The notes under the pieces are model-generated. The model was not told where the DNA came from. It ran no database searches and saw only the letters and a program-made list of their open reading frames with translations. Below are positions 8,714 through 17,076 of a stretch of DNA of 64,000 nucleotides, piece after piece (position 1 is the first letter of the stretch; the number at the start of each line of letters is the position of its first letter). A program made the translations under genes and the position numbers. Source of the DNA: Streptomyces phaeofaciens (GTDB lineage Bacteria > Actinomycetota > Actinomycetes > Streptomycetales > Streptomycetaceae); NCBI RefSeq assembly GCF_014648915.1, contig NZ_BMSA01000018.1:161766-225765 (forward strand). Reading direction: 5' to 3'.

Positions 8714-8911
8714 TCAGCGGCGGGTGCTGGTGCGCTGGCCGCCGTATTCGACATCGGTGACGTGCTCCAGCCAGTCGACCTCGTCGGTCTCCCACAGGGC
8801 GATGTGGGTCATGAAGCGGTCCGGGGCGGCGCCGTGCCAGTGCTCCTCACCGGCCGGGGTCCAGATCGTGTCGCCCGGGTGGGCTTCGAGGATCTCGCCG
8901 CCGCGCGGGCG
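8714..8911 (-). pseudogene. Cupin C-terminal fragment
   Basis: The minus strand reads GGEILEAHPGDTIWTPAGEE followed by HWHGAAPDRFMTHIALWET, the second cupin motif (proline-glycine strand, then HWHG metal ligands) and a natural stop at 8714. The reading frame is closed upstream by a TAG at 8912-8914, so the first cupin motif is lost. With the alcohol dehydrogenase fragment it looks like what remains of a cupin/ADH gene pair. Confidence 0.65.
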
Positions 8912-9059
8912 CTAGCCGGCCAGCCGGTCTCCCCGGGCACCCCCTACAGCCACATCCCCGACCTATGTGAACGGCGCGCCGCGCCGTCCCTGTCGGCTCG
9001 AAGCTCGTACGAGGCGGATGAATCCCGGCAAGATCGTTCTCACCGGGATTTCCTGCACC

Positions 9060-9737
9060 TCAACCACGTACACCCGGCAGTGCGCCGAGCACGGCGGCGA
9101 GGCTGTGCGGGTCGCGGCGGGCGATGTTGTGGCCGACGGGGATCTCGTGGACCCGCCAGCCTGCGTCGGTGCGCAACCGTTCGGTCAGGGTCACGAACGG
9201 GCTACCCGGCCACGCGCCACCACTGATGAACGTTCGGCCGAGCGGGCGGCTGGGGTTGTCTCCCAGCCTGATCGACTGGACGAAGCTCGCCAGCGGGTGA
9301 GGTCGCGCGCGAGGGTCGAGTCCTTCGGGGACTGCGACCCATCGACCGTCGGCGCGGGCGCCGGCCATGAACAACTCCCGGAAGCGGTCGCTGGTCAAAG
9401 ACCAACACGAATCCCCGTCGTCCGGGACGTAGGCGTCGATGAAGACGAGCTGATCGAGGCGGTCGCCAAGCAGATCCGCGACACCGGCGATCACCATCCC
9501 GCCGTAGCTGTGCCCGCACAGCGCGACGGGCGTTCCGTCGCCACGGTCGATGATCTCGGCTACCTGGGCAATATGGGTGTCGAGGTTCGGCGGGCGGTCC
9601 ACATCGGCTGGGCCGTCCGACTCCAGCCCCGACAGGGTCACCGCCTCGACGTGGTGACCGTCTCGGTGCAGTTCGGCAGCCACCGAGTCGAACACCCAAC
9701 CGCCTTGCCAACCGCCCGGTACCATAACGAACTTCAC
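9060..9737 (-). CDS. Alpha/beta hydrolase
   Basis: A 225-aa compact hydrolase of the salicylate-esterase/EstC type. It starts FVMVPGGWQGGWVFDSVAAE, the oxyanion HGxW-like region, and has the nucleophile elbow GHSYGG. The acid is probably in LVFIDAYVPDDGD, and the catalytic histidine is near the end in IPVGHNIARRDP. The GTG at 9737 is placed directly before the first strand; a longer frame is open to 10748 but that DNA belongs to the divergent histone-like gene. Substrate is unknown. It is divergently oriented to the gene at 10051, sharing a 313-nt intergenic region in which I see no other gene. Confidence 0.8.
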   Translation of the reverse strand: MKFVMVPGGWQGGWVFDSVAAELHRDGHHVEAVTLSGLESDGPADVDRPPNLDTHIAQVAEIIDRGDGTPVALCGHSYGGMVIAGVADLLGDRLDQLVFIDAYVPDDGDSCWSLTSDRFRELFMAGARADGRWVAVPEGLDPRARPHPLASFVQSIRLGDNPSRPLGRTFISGGAWPGSPFVTLTERLRTDAGWRVHEIPVGHNIARRDPHSLAAVLGALPGVRG

Positions 9738-10050
9738 CGCGTCATCGTAGGTCAGCAGAACCCGATGAGGGCAGCTGGCGATCACTCGCTTCGGCAACGC
9801 TCGGGCTGGCAGCGGCGAACCGTAGGAGCTCGTCGCAGGATCTTGTGCGCACGGTGGTGAGTGAGTGCCACCGGTCGGCAGCCGATGGCGCTGGGGACTG
9901 CCTTGACGCGGCTGCTGGTCCGCGGGGTGCAGGGTGTAGTCCCAGTTTCCGTGGAAGCGGTGCCGGGTGATTGGCAGAGCGGTGATGACCGGGTCTGCGT
10001 GGTGAAGTGTGGGCCTCTGACAACTCCGACAGCAGGGAGCGTTTCTTCCG

Positions 10051-10830
10051 ATGACCGCACAGCCCGCACGTCCTGAGCGCAGCGGTTCCGAGACCGCCTC
10101 GGTCATGGATGTCTCGCCGTTCAAGCCTCCTCTCGTCAAAGCGGTGTTCAGGGACGTGACCCCGATGCACGTCTCTCGGTCGGCCGCGTGGGCCGCCGCG
10201 TCGGTGACGCGGACAGTGCTGACGGAGATCATCGACGGCGCGAGGAGAGCGGCGGCGGAAGAGGCCCGGAAGAAGCTGATACCCGGGGACCTTCTCTCGG
10301 CGATCGACCGCAACGTCGAGCTCGAGGTGGGGGCCAAGTGGTACGACCACAGCCCGACGTTTCGAGGCCTGACCGGCGTCCTGTACGACGCCGAGGGTGT
10401 CATCGTGCCTTCTCGTAAGCGCAGCAGGTCGCGCAGGCCGAGTGCCGTGGTCGGCGCCCACAGGTTCGAGGCCGGGGTCAAGAAGCTGCTGAGGAGCCAG
10501 GGGGCGACGGCCGTCCCGGCGATGGTCCGCGATCTGGACGGAATCGCGAGCGTGTTCCTGACGGACCTCGCCCGGGACGCGGCCATGGTCGTCCGCGAGG
10601 GCGGGGTCCAGCGTTTCGGCACGGTCACCCTGGTGATGTCGGGCGAACCGGCCCCACCCCCGTTGCTCAAGGATTCCCTTCCGGCCCTGTCCGCCCGCAG
10701 GGGAGACGGGCGGACCATCGGCACGGATGACGTCCTGGCCGCCACCACGATTCAGTTGTTCGGCGGCAACCTCAGGCAGCGAGCCCTCACCGAGGCACGC
10801 GAGGCGACACGGAACACTTGGGGCGGCTGA
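10051..10830 (+). CDS. Histone-fold doublet resembling fused H2A and H2B
   Basis: A 259-aa protein with two consecutive histone folds. Fold 1 (about 25-92) reads like H2A: a long helix with LTEIIDGARRAAAEEA (58-72), loop KKLIPGD (74-80) and helix DLLSAIDRNVEL (80-91), parallel to H2A's EILELAGNAARDN, TRIIPRH and LQLAIRNDEEL. A tail GLTGVLYDAEGVIVPSRKRS (106-125) follows, parallel to the H2A docking segment. A basic linker (SRKRSRSRR, 121-129) leads to fold 2 (137-256), which reads like H2B: GVKKLLRSQ, the long helix VRDLDGIASVFLTDLARDAA (159-178), DGRTIGTDDVLAATTIQLF (219-237) and an H2B-like final helix NLRQRALTEAREATRNTW (240-257). The RTI...DDV spacing matches the histone loop-2/helix-3 clamp. 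An insertion (185-216) interrupts fold 2 before loop 2. AGGGAG lies 12 nt before the ATG. Expected role: DNA binding as an internal heterodimer. No partner gene is evident. Confidence 0.75.
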   Translation: MTAQPARPERSGSETASVMDVSPFKPPLVKAVFRDVTPMHVSRSAAWAAASVTRTVLTEIIDGARRAAAEEARKKLIPGDLLSAIDRNVELEVGAKWYDHSPTFRGLTGVLYDAEGVIVPSRKRSRSRRPSAVVGAHRFEAGVKKLLRSQGATAVPAMVRDLDGIASVFLTDLARDAAMVVREGGVQRFGTVTLVMSGEPAPPPLLKDSLPALSARRGDGRTIGTDDVLAATTIQLFGGNLRQRALTEAREATRNTWGG

Positions 10831-10899
10831 GCGGGTGCGACCGACATCGCCGACCTTTGCGCTGCCGGCCGCCGGCAACCGGCTGCCCGGCCCGGACCC

Positions 10900-13800
10900 T
10901 CAGGTCGCGAACGTCCGCTGTCGTGAGCGGGCCGCGGACAGTTCTGCGGAGGCCCGGCTTGCCGCGGAGGCCAGATAGGGCGAGTCCCAGGCGAGCGCGA
11001 CCCGCTCGGCCAGTGCGTAGTGCTCGGCAGCGGCCCGCTCCTCGCCGACGAGCCGGTACAGGTCGGCGAGGGCATGGGCGAGCGGGCGGGTCGCGTAGGC
11101 CGCGCCCGCCGCACCGGCGAGTTGTTCGCGTACGGGCAGCAGGTCGGCGATCAGTGCGGTGGCGGTGTCGGTGTCCCCGAGCAGGACGGCCAGTTCGCTG
11201 CGGTAGTCCAGCTCCAGGCCGTAGAGGTGGTCCGTCACCGGCCGCGGCGGGAAGGAGACCGCGCGTGCCTCGTCCAGCCTGCCCAGACGGGCCAGGACGA
11301 GGGCGTGCGCCACGGCGACCGGGGCGCCCACGTCCTCGTGCAGGCCGCGCACGACCGGCTCCAGTTCGGCCGTCCGCTGCTGCGTGAGCAGGAGGGTGAT
11401 CTGCCCCAGGAGACGCGGACCCGTGGCGTAGTGCGCTCCGGCACGCCTCAGCAGACCGTCGGCCTCTGCGTAACCGGCCTCCGCCTCGGCGAACCGGCCC
11501 TCGACCTTGGCCAGCATCGCGGAGGTGGCGGCCGCGATGCCCCGCGCCCACACCATCCGGTAGCCACGGGCGAGGTCCAGACCGGCCGCGGTGTGCCGGC
11601 GCAGTCCGTCCGGGTCGTTGCGGGTGGCCGCGGACATGGCGTCGAGGTGCTCGCACATCCAGCGGTAGGCGGGCAGATCGTGCTCGCGTGCCAGCCTGCG
11701 CAGTTCGGCGACCAACGGGCCCCGGGCCTCCCCGTGCTCCTCGTGCGGCAGCAGCTTGGCGGACGTCATCAACGCCGAGGCCAGCAGCCGTGGCTCGCCG
11801 CCGGCCCGGGCCAGCGACAGTTGCGTGTGCGCCGCCTCCCGGGCGCGCGGAGCGTCCTCCGCGGCAACGGCGTCGACGAGGGCCTGGAGCACGCGGGCGC
11901 GTGTCACATCGTCCAGGCCCTGATCGCGTGCGAGCCGTTCCAGACGGGCCAGGGCGGTCCGGTCGAAGAGGCCCTCCAGCCGGCTGCGCCACGGCGTCGG
12001 CTCGGTCCAGGCCCCGTAGACCGTCGCGACCAGGTCGTCCCGGTCGGCGCGTACGGCCAGGTCGACCGCGCGCTGGCGGGTGTGCCGGGCGGCGTCCGTC
12101 GCCCCGGCCCGCACCTGCGCGCTCAGTAGCCGTACGAGCAGTTCCACCGTCCGTTCCGGCAGGGCGCCGGGGTCGGTGACGGCCGTGGTGTGCGCCTGGA
12201 GTGCCTGCTGGATCAGCTCCACGGCCACGTCGTGGGCGTAGCGGCGCTCGGCGAGTTCGGCCGCCCGCAGCGCGTAGTCGACGGCCAGGGGCGCGTTGGC
12301 GGTGCGCCCCGAACGGGCGAAGTGGTGGGCCAGGGCGGCGAGGTCGTCGGGGCGGTGGCGGCGCAGCTCCCGCGCGATGCGGTCGTGCAGTCGGGCCCGC
12401 CGTACGCCGGACAGGTCGGTGTAGACGGTGTCGCGGACCAGCGCGTGCACGAAGCGGACGCGGCCGGGGCCGGGCTCGGTGAGCAGGTCCGCGGTGATGG
12501 CCGCATCGAGCCCCTCCAGCACGGTGTCCTCGTCGGAGTCGGCGGCATCGACGAGGAGGGCCACCTCGGACTCCAGTCCGGCGACGGCCGCCAGTCGTAC
12601 GGCGGCACGGCCCGCGGCCGACAGCAGGGCCAGACGCCTGCGCAGCACGTCCCGGACCCCCTGGGGCACTTCGGACACGGCGACCAGGGCGCCCTCGCTG
12701 GCCAGCAGGCGCGCGCTCTCCAGGACGTAGAACGGGTTGCCGCCGGTGCGGGCGGCGAGCGCGGCCTGCGTGGTCGCGTCGACGGGCGCGCCGCAGACCG
12801 CCTCGACGACCGTGGCGACGTCCCGTGGCGGCAGGCCCCGGAGCCGGATCCGGTGCGGGGCACCGGGGGCGAGCTGGGCCAGGGTCTTGAGGAGGTGCTC
12901 TCCCACCTCGGCCGGGCGGTAGCCGGCGACGGTGAGCAGGGGTACGCCGGTGACCTGGGCGGCGGCTTCCAGCAGGGCGAGCGTCTCGCTGTCGGCGTGG
13001 TGCAGGTCCTCCAGGAGGACGGCGAGGGGCTGCCCGGTGGCAGCGGTCCGCAGCCAGGAGGAGAGGGCGCGGTGCATACGGAAGCGTCCCGCGGTCGCCT
13101 CGTCGCGTGACATGGCGACCGCGTTCCCGGGCTCGTGCAGCAGGACGGCCAGCTCGTCGGGGCGTGGCGGCGGCACGGCGCGGGCGAGGGCCCCCAGCGC
13201 CTCCCCCCAGGCCCAGGCGGGCGGCGCTCCCTCGTCCTGCGGACAGCGCCCGGTCACCACTCTCCAGCCCGCCTCCGCCAGCCGGCCGGCGAACCGTTCC
13301 AGGAGCGCGGACTTGCCCGCACCCGCCTCGCCGGTCACCAGCAGTACGCCACCCGCCCGCCGGGCCGCCCGCGCAGCCGCGTCCGCGGCGTCAAGTTCGG
13401 CACTCCGGCCGACGAAGAGGCCGTGGCCGGCGCGCGGGGTCTCGACGGGAACCGGGGACGGTATGACGGCCGGCGCCGGATCGACAGCGATCACGGTCTG
13501 GAGGAGGGTGGCGGGCTTCGCCGTACCCGCTTCGGCAGGTCCAGCCGCCGTCGCGTCGTCGACAGTTGTCGCGGTTTGGGGGGTGGCGGGCTTCGTCGTA
13601 ACTGCTTCGGCAGGTCCAGCCGCCGTTCCGTCGTCGACAGTTGTCGCGGTCTGCACGACGGCGGGCTTCGCCGCACCCGCCCCGCCAGGCCTCGGCGCCG
13701 TGCCGTCCGCCGGAACATGATCCGGCGCGGCCGCCCGCAGGACGTCCAACCGCTGGGCGAGGACCGCGCGTTCCAGTTCGGCCAGGGCCGGTCCGGGGTC

Positions 13801-14490
13801 GCAGCCGAGTTCTTCGCGGAGCACCGCCGTGGCGCGGCGCAGACAGGACAGGGCGTCGGCCTGCCTGCCGCAGCTCCAGTGGGCGAGGGCGAGCAGGCGC
13901 CATCCCTCCTCCCGCAACGGGTTCTGCCGGACGAGTGCCTCTGCCGCGAGGGCGGCCTCGGCCGCGTGACCGGTGCGCAGATCGGCCGCCACTGCCAGTT
14001 CGCGTGCCTGGGCGCACAGTTCGGAGAGCCGGGCCACCTCCGGCGCGGCCCACGCCTCGTCCGTGTGTTCCAGGAACGGCGGTCCCTGCCACCAGCCGAG
14101 CGCCTCGGCCAGCAGCTCGCGGGCCTGCTCGGCGGGCGCACGGCGGGCGCGATCGACCCACGTCTCGAACCGCCACGCGTCCACCGCCTCGCGCGGCAGC
14201 CGCAGGGCGTATCCCGGAGGGGAGGTGACCAGGACGGCGGCGGGTGTACGCGGGGGCCGGTCCGGTTCCAGCAGGCGCCGCAGATTCGAGACGTAGGCCT
14301 GAAGGGAGGCGCCGACCTTGGCCGGGGGCGCGCCGCGCCACAGTTCCTGCGCCATGCGGTCGACGGGGACGACGCCCTGGCGGGCGGCGATCAGCAGCGC
14401 GAGGACGGCCCGCTGTCGTGGGGCTCCCAGTTCGACCGGAATTCCCCTGACATCGGCGCCCAGAGGTCCCAGGATTCGCATACGCAGCAC
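10900..14490 (-). CDS. SARP/AfsR-type transcriptional regulator with BTAD, NTPase and TPR-like domains
   Basis: A 1196-aa one-component regulator. Residues 1-95 form an OmpR-like winged helix (MRILGPLGADV, LGAPRQRAVLALLIAARQG, SNLRRLLEP). Residues 100-250 are a bacterial transcriptional activation domain (WRFETWVDRARRAP, WRLLALAHWSCGRQADALSC). After a repetitive linker (about 265-345), an ATPase domain starts with VGRSAELDA. It has Walker A GEAGAGKSALL (about 384-394), Walker B-like LAVLLEDLHHADSETL and a late FVHALVRDTVY segment. The C-terminal 500 residues are helical repeats. Such proteins activate secondary-metabolite or stress genes in response to ATP or ligand binding. It is divergent from the hemerythrin operon (199 nt apart) and could control it, though that is an inference. 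It is convergent with the histone-like gene. Confidence 0.88.
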   Translation of the reverse strand: MLRMRILGPLGADVRGIPVELGAPRQRAVLALLIAARQGVVPVDRMAQELWRGAPPAKVGASLQAYVSNLRRLLEPDRPPRTPAAVLVTSPPGYALRLPREAVDAWRFETWVDRARRAPAEQARELLAEALGWWQGPPFLEHTDEAWAAPEVARLSELCAQARELAVAADLRTGHAAEAALAAEALVRQNPLREEGWRLLALAHWSCGRQADALSCLRRATAVLREELGCDPGPALAELERAVLAQRLDVLRAAAPDHVPADGTAPRPGGAGAAKPAVVQTATTVDDGTAAGPAEAVTTKPATPQTATTVDDATAAGPAEAGTAKPATLLQTVIAVDPAPAVIPSPVPVETPRAGHGLFVGRSAELDAADAAARAARRAGGVLLVTGEAGAGKSALLERFAGRLAEAGWRVVTGRCPQDEGAPPAWAWGEALGALARAVPPPRPDELAVLLHEPGNAVAMSRDEATAGRFRMHRALSSWLRTAATGQPLAVLLEDLHHADSETLALLEAAAQVTGVPLLTVAGYRPAEVGEHLLKTLAQLAPGAPHRIRLRGLPPRDVATVVEAVCGAPVDATTQAALAARTGGNPFYVLESARLLASEGALVAVSEVPQGVRDVLRRRLALLSAAGRAAVRLAAVAGLESEVALLVDAADSDEDTVLEGLDAAITADLLTEPGPGRVRFVHALVRDTVYTDLSGVRRARLHDRIARELRRHRPDDLAALAHHFARSGRTANAPLAVDYALRAAELAERRYAHDVAVELIQQALQAHTTAVTDPGALPERTVELLVRLLSAQVRAGATDAARHTRQRAVDLAVRADRDDLVATVYGAWTEPTPWRSRLEGLFDRTALARLERLARDQGLDDVTRARVLQALVDAVAAEDAPRAREAAHTQLSLARAGGEPRLLASALMTSAKLLPHEEHGEARGPLVAELRRLAREHDLPAYRWMCEHLDAMSAATRNDPDGLRRHTAAGLDLARGYRMVWARGIAAATSAMLAKVEGRFAEAEAGYAEADGLLRRAGAHYATGPRLLGQITLLLTQQRTAELEPVVRGLHEDVGAPVAVAHALVLARLGRLDEARAVSFPPRPVTDHLYGLELDYRSELAVLLGDTDTATALIADLLPVREQLAGAAGAAYATRPLAHALADLYRLVGEERAAAEHYALAERVALAWDSPYLASAASRASAELSAARSRQRTFAT
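13511..13680 (-). repeat. 75-bp tandem repeat in the SARP regulator linker
   Basis: Units begin at 13511, 13586 and 13661 (two full 75-bp copies plus a start of a third). Each encodes 25 residues containing TATTVDDxTAAGPAEA. The copies are about 90% identical, so the linker between the activation domain and the ATPase has expanded by in-frame duplication. Confidence 0.85.
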
Positions 14491-14689
14491 GCCGCGGGAA
14501 TCTACCCGAGCGCCGCGCGCGGGCCGTCAACAGACGCTAAACGCCAGGCCAGGTGGCCGTTCATGTGCTGCCGGGTCGCGCACCGGCGGCGCGGCGGGGG
14601 ACGCCGGCACGCCAAGCCGTCGCCAAGTGCGCGCCAAGCGGTGGGCGGCACGGTGGTCGTCGTTGTCCGAAACCGAGTTGTTGGAGCAA

Positions 14690-15394
14690 GTGAGCGTGTC
14701 CCTCCGTCGTACGGCCGTAGAGCCTTCCGCCGACCAACGCCCCCATACGCACGAGATGGTGGTGGTCCACCGGGTCTTCCGGCGGGAGTCGGCACTCCTG
14801 CCCCGCCTGGTACGCGCCGTTCCGGACGGTGACACGGACCGTGCGGCGCGGATCGCCGTCCACTTGGACGACTACTTGATGGGTCTGCACCATCACCACA
14901 CCGGTGAGGACGAGTTGATCTGGCCGCTGCTGCGGGAGCGGGCCGGGGACGGCGAGTTGGTCGCCCGCATGGAGGAGCAGCACGCGGAGATCGACCGCAC
15001 CCTGGCCGTCGTCGGCCAATGGGCGCCGGCGTGGCGGCGGGAGGCGGACCTCATCGCCCGGGAGGAACTGGCCCTGGCCCTGGTCGAACACCGCTCGGCG
15101 CTGCTCGTCCACCTCGACGACGAGGAGCGGCTGGTCCTCCCGCTCGTGGCCGAGCACCTGACCGTCGCCGAGTGGGAACTGGTCGGGCGCCGCGGGCTGG
15201 AAGAACTCCCGAAGGACAAGGTCCTGATCGCCCTCGGCGCGATTCTCGAGGACGCCACGCCGCAGGAGCGCGCGTACTTCCTCGGCAAGGCCCCGCTGCT
15301 GGGTCGCCTGCTCTGGCACACCCTGGGCCGGCGTCAGTACGCCGCCGCCTGCCGTGCCGTACGGGGTCCGCTGCACGTGGTGGAGGGACGGTGA
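14690..15394 (+). CDS. Hemerythrin domain-containing protein
   Basis: A 234-aa protein with the hemerythrin ligand pattern: HEMVVVHRVFRRE, then HHHHTGEDELIWPLL, then MEEQHAEID, then HLDDEERLVLPL. These supply the histidines and carboxylates for a di-iron site in a four-helix bundle, a sensor or carrier of oxygen, NO or redox signals. The GTG at 14690 has GGAG 5 nt upstream and begins right before the domain; the open frame extends far upstream without coding character. Its stop overlaps the GTG of the next gene by 4 nt, so the two are translationally coupled. The C-terminal 80 residues (LGRLLWHTLGRRQY) are a helical extension common in actinobacterial members. Confidence 0.88.
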   Translation: MSVSLRRTAVEPSADQRPHTHEMVVVHRVFRRESALLPRLVRAVPDGDTDRAARIAVHLDDYLMGLHHHHTGEDELIWPLLRERAGDGELVARMEEQHAEIDRTLAVVGQWAPAWRREADLIAREELALALVEHRSALLVHLDDEERLVLPLVAEHLTVAEWELVGRRGLEELPKDKVLIALGAILEDATPQERAYFLGKAPLLGRLLWHTLGRRQYAAACRAVRGPLHVVEGR

Positions 15395-16332
15395 CCGTGC
15401 TCGACTCGGCCCCCTTCGACGTCCTGGACGCCTACCGGACCTGCGAGTTCGTCACGCTCGGCCGGGACGGAACGCCGTTGGCCTGGCCGACGGCGGTGCG
15501 GCGCAAGGAGGACGGGACGCTGCTGCTGAGCACGTCGCTGGCGTTCGCGCAGAAGGCGCTGAACGTGCGCCGGGACGGGCGTGTCGCCCTGCTGTTCTCC
15601 GATCCCACCGGCAGCGGCCTCGCGCACGCCCCGCAGATCTTCGTCGGCGGCCGGGCGGTGTGCCCCGACGTGGTCATGACGGGCCCGGAAGGCGCCGAGG
15701 ACTACTGGCGGATGCTGTTCGAGCGGCAGCCGCACAGCCGGGCCTATCTCTCGGCTCCGATGCGGCGGCTGATGGACTGGTACTACCTGCGGCTCCTGAT
15801 CACCGTCACACCCGAACAGGTCGTCGTACGCGGCCCGTCGGCGGATCTCGCGCCGCCGACGTCACCGGCCGTCGGCAGCGCTGACGGCAGCGCCCTGCCC
15901 GGGGCGGAGCAGCTCGCCCGCTACCCGAGCGCCGTACTGGCGGCCCGGGACGCGAGCGGCGCACCCGTTCTGGCGCGGACCCGTCCGGTGCCCGCGGGCG
16001 ACGGCTTCGCACTGACGGTTCCCGCCGACCGCCCCGTGACCGCGGGCCCCGCCTCCCTCCTGGTGCACGAGCACGACGAGCGGCTCAACCACATGCGGAA
16101 CGCGCTGGTCCGTGGCCGGCTGCGGCGGGCCGACGACGGCTGGCTGCTGCTGCCCACGTCGGTGGTCGAGCCGATGGGCACCGGGCGCGCCGGCGACGCC
16201 CTCAAGGTGCTCCGTGCGACGAAGCGGGCCACCACCCGGTATCTGGAACGGCGTGATCTGCCCCGGCCCCGGGTCCAGTGGGAGGCGTTCCGGGCGCTCG
16301 CCGCACCCGTGAAGGCGCGCGGGCCCCGGTGA
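15391..16332 (+). CDS. Pyridoxamine-5'-phosphate-oxidase-like (flavin/F420 split-barrel) protein
   Basis: A 313-aa protein. The N-terminal half is a split beta barrel: CEFVTLGRDGTPLAWPTAVR then KEDGTLLLSTSLAFAQKALN, DGRVALLFSDPTGSG and PQIFVGGRAVC, as in FMN- or F420-binding PNPOx-like proteins. The second half (from about residue 165) repeats a barrel-like pattern (SAVLAARDASGAPVLARTRP), suggesting two fused barrels. It is 4-nt coupled to the hemerythrin gene upstream and to the small peptide downstream, so the three form one transcription unit. A redox function together with the di-iron protein is a reasonable inference; the cofactor and substrate are not visible. Confidence 0.75.
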   Translation: MTVLDSAPFDVLDAYRTCEFVTLGRDGTPLAWPTAVRRKEDGTLLLSTSLAFAQKALNVRRDGRVALLFSDPTGSGLAHAPQIFVGGRAVCPDVVMTGPEGAEDYWRMLFERQPHSRAYLSAPMRRLMDWYYLRLLITVTPEQVVVRGPSADLAPPTSPAVGSADGSALPGAEQLARYPSAVLAARDASGAPVLARTRPVPAGDGFALTVPADRPVTAGPASLLVHEHDERLNHMRNALVRGRLRRADDGWLLLPTSVVEPMGTGRAGDALKVLRATKRATTRYLERRDLPRPRVQWEAFRALAAPVKARGPR

Positions 16333-16514
16333 GCGCGCTGATCATCTCCGTCGTCGTGACCGCCGTCCTCGCGGCGGGATGCCGGATCGTCCAGTGGTCC
16401 GCACGCGACAGGGCCGGCTCGGACCCCGCACGCGCCCCGGAGCAGCGGTCGCATCCGGCAGAAACCGCCGGAACGGACCCTGGGCGGTCGGTGATGCGAT
16501 CTCCGCACCACTGA
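16329..16514 (+). CDS. Small single-span membrane peptide, 61 aa
   Basis: The GTG at 16329 overlaps the stop of the previous gene by 4 nt. Residues 2-17 (SALIISVVVTAVLAAG) form one hydrophobic span followed by C18 and a hydrophilic, positively charged tail. The cysteine after LAAG gives a weak lipobox-like context, but there is no basic N-terminus, so a single-span membrane anchor is the better reading. Its coupling to the hemerythrin and flavin-fold genes suggests that it brings that pair to the membrane. No family is recognised. Confidence 0.5.
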   Translation: MSALIISVVVTAVLAAGCRIVQWSARDRAGSDPARAPEQRSHPAETAGTDPGRSVMRSPHH

Positions 16515-16550
16515 CGACGGCACGGGCGCTCCTGGCCGTTCCGGGCGTCC

Positions 16551-16620
16551 GGGCCGGCCGGGCTCGTTTGGCTCTCCGGGCCGGCCGGGCTCTTCGGGCT
16601 CTCCGGGTTCTCCGGGCCGC
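16551..16620. repeat. 27-bp imperfect direct repeat, GC-rich
   Basis: GGGCCGGCCGGGCTC recurs at 16551 and 16578 (period 27), followed by CTCCGGG-type copies up to 16620. On the minus strand the repeat would read as proline-glycine triplets, but no supported gene uses that frame. It lies between the membrane-peptide gene and the trypco2 gene. Confidence 0.6.
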
Positions 16621-16719
16621 GTCGAACCTCTGACGGTGTGCCGTGCCACGCGCTACGCTCGGTGCCCCGCTGGTGGCGCTCCGCTCGTGCCGCCGCGCGG
16701 CGAGGCGTACGGGGGAACG

Positions 16720-17076
16720 ATGGGCGACGATCTCGAAGGCGTGGAACTGGCGGCGGCCGTGCAGTCGTTGCGCGACGAACTGCTCGAGGCCGCGGCGCAG
16801 GGGGCCGGTGGGGCGGTCCGGTTCGCGGTGGACTCCATCGAGCTGGAGTTCACGGTCGAACTGCGCAAGGACATCACCGGCAGGGCAGGCGTCAAGGCCT
16901 GGGTGATCACGGCCGGAGCCGACATGACACGCGGCCGGGCGGACACCCAGCGGGTCAAGCTCACACTGAGCCCCAAGGACGCCGTGACGGGCCGTCCCCT
17001 GGAGATCGGCCACACCGATCCCGGCGGGACGGAGGGCTTCACGCGGTCGACGCCGGCCGAGGGCTCCGGATCGTGA
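16720..17076 (+). CDS. Trypco2-type (trypsin-co-occurring) protein
   Basis: A 118-aa protein starting with ATG behind GGGGGAA. It has an N-terminal helix GVELAAAVQSLRDELLEAAA and a beta-rich half with SIELEFTVELRKDI, GRAGVKAWVITAGAD and TQRVKLTLSPKD. That helix plus strands is the pattern of the trypsin-co-occurring domain family 2, usually encoded beside trypsin-fold proteases or STAND NTPases in bacterial conflict systems. The stop overlaps the GTG of the trypsin-NACHT gene by 4 nt, so co-translation is expected. It probably serves as sensor, adaptor or protease substrate of the neighbour; the exact role is inference. Confidence 0.8.
   Translation: MGDDLEGVELAAAVQSLRDELLEAAAQGAGGAVRFAVDSIELEFTVELRKDITGRAGVKAWVITAGADMTRGRADTQRVKLTLSPKDAVTGRPLEIGHTDPGGTEGFTRSTPAEGSGS

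Noticed and set aside
16329..16514. Calling the small peptide a lipoprotein
   Set aside because: The cysteine follows LAAG but position -3 is alanine and there is no basic n-region; a plain membrane span fits better.
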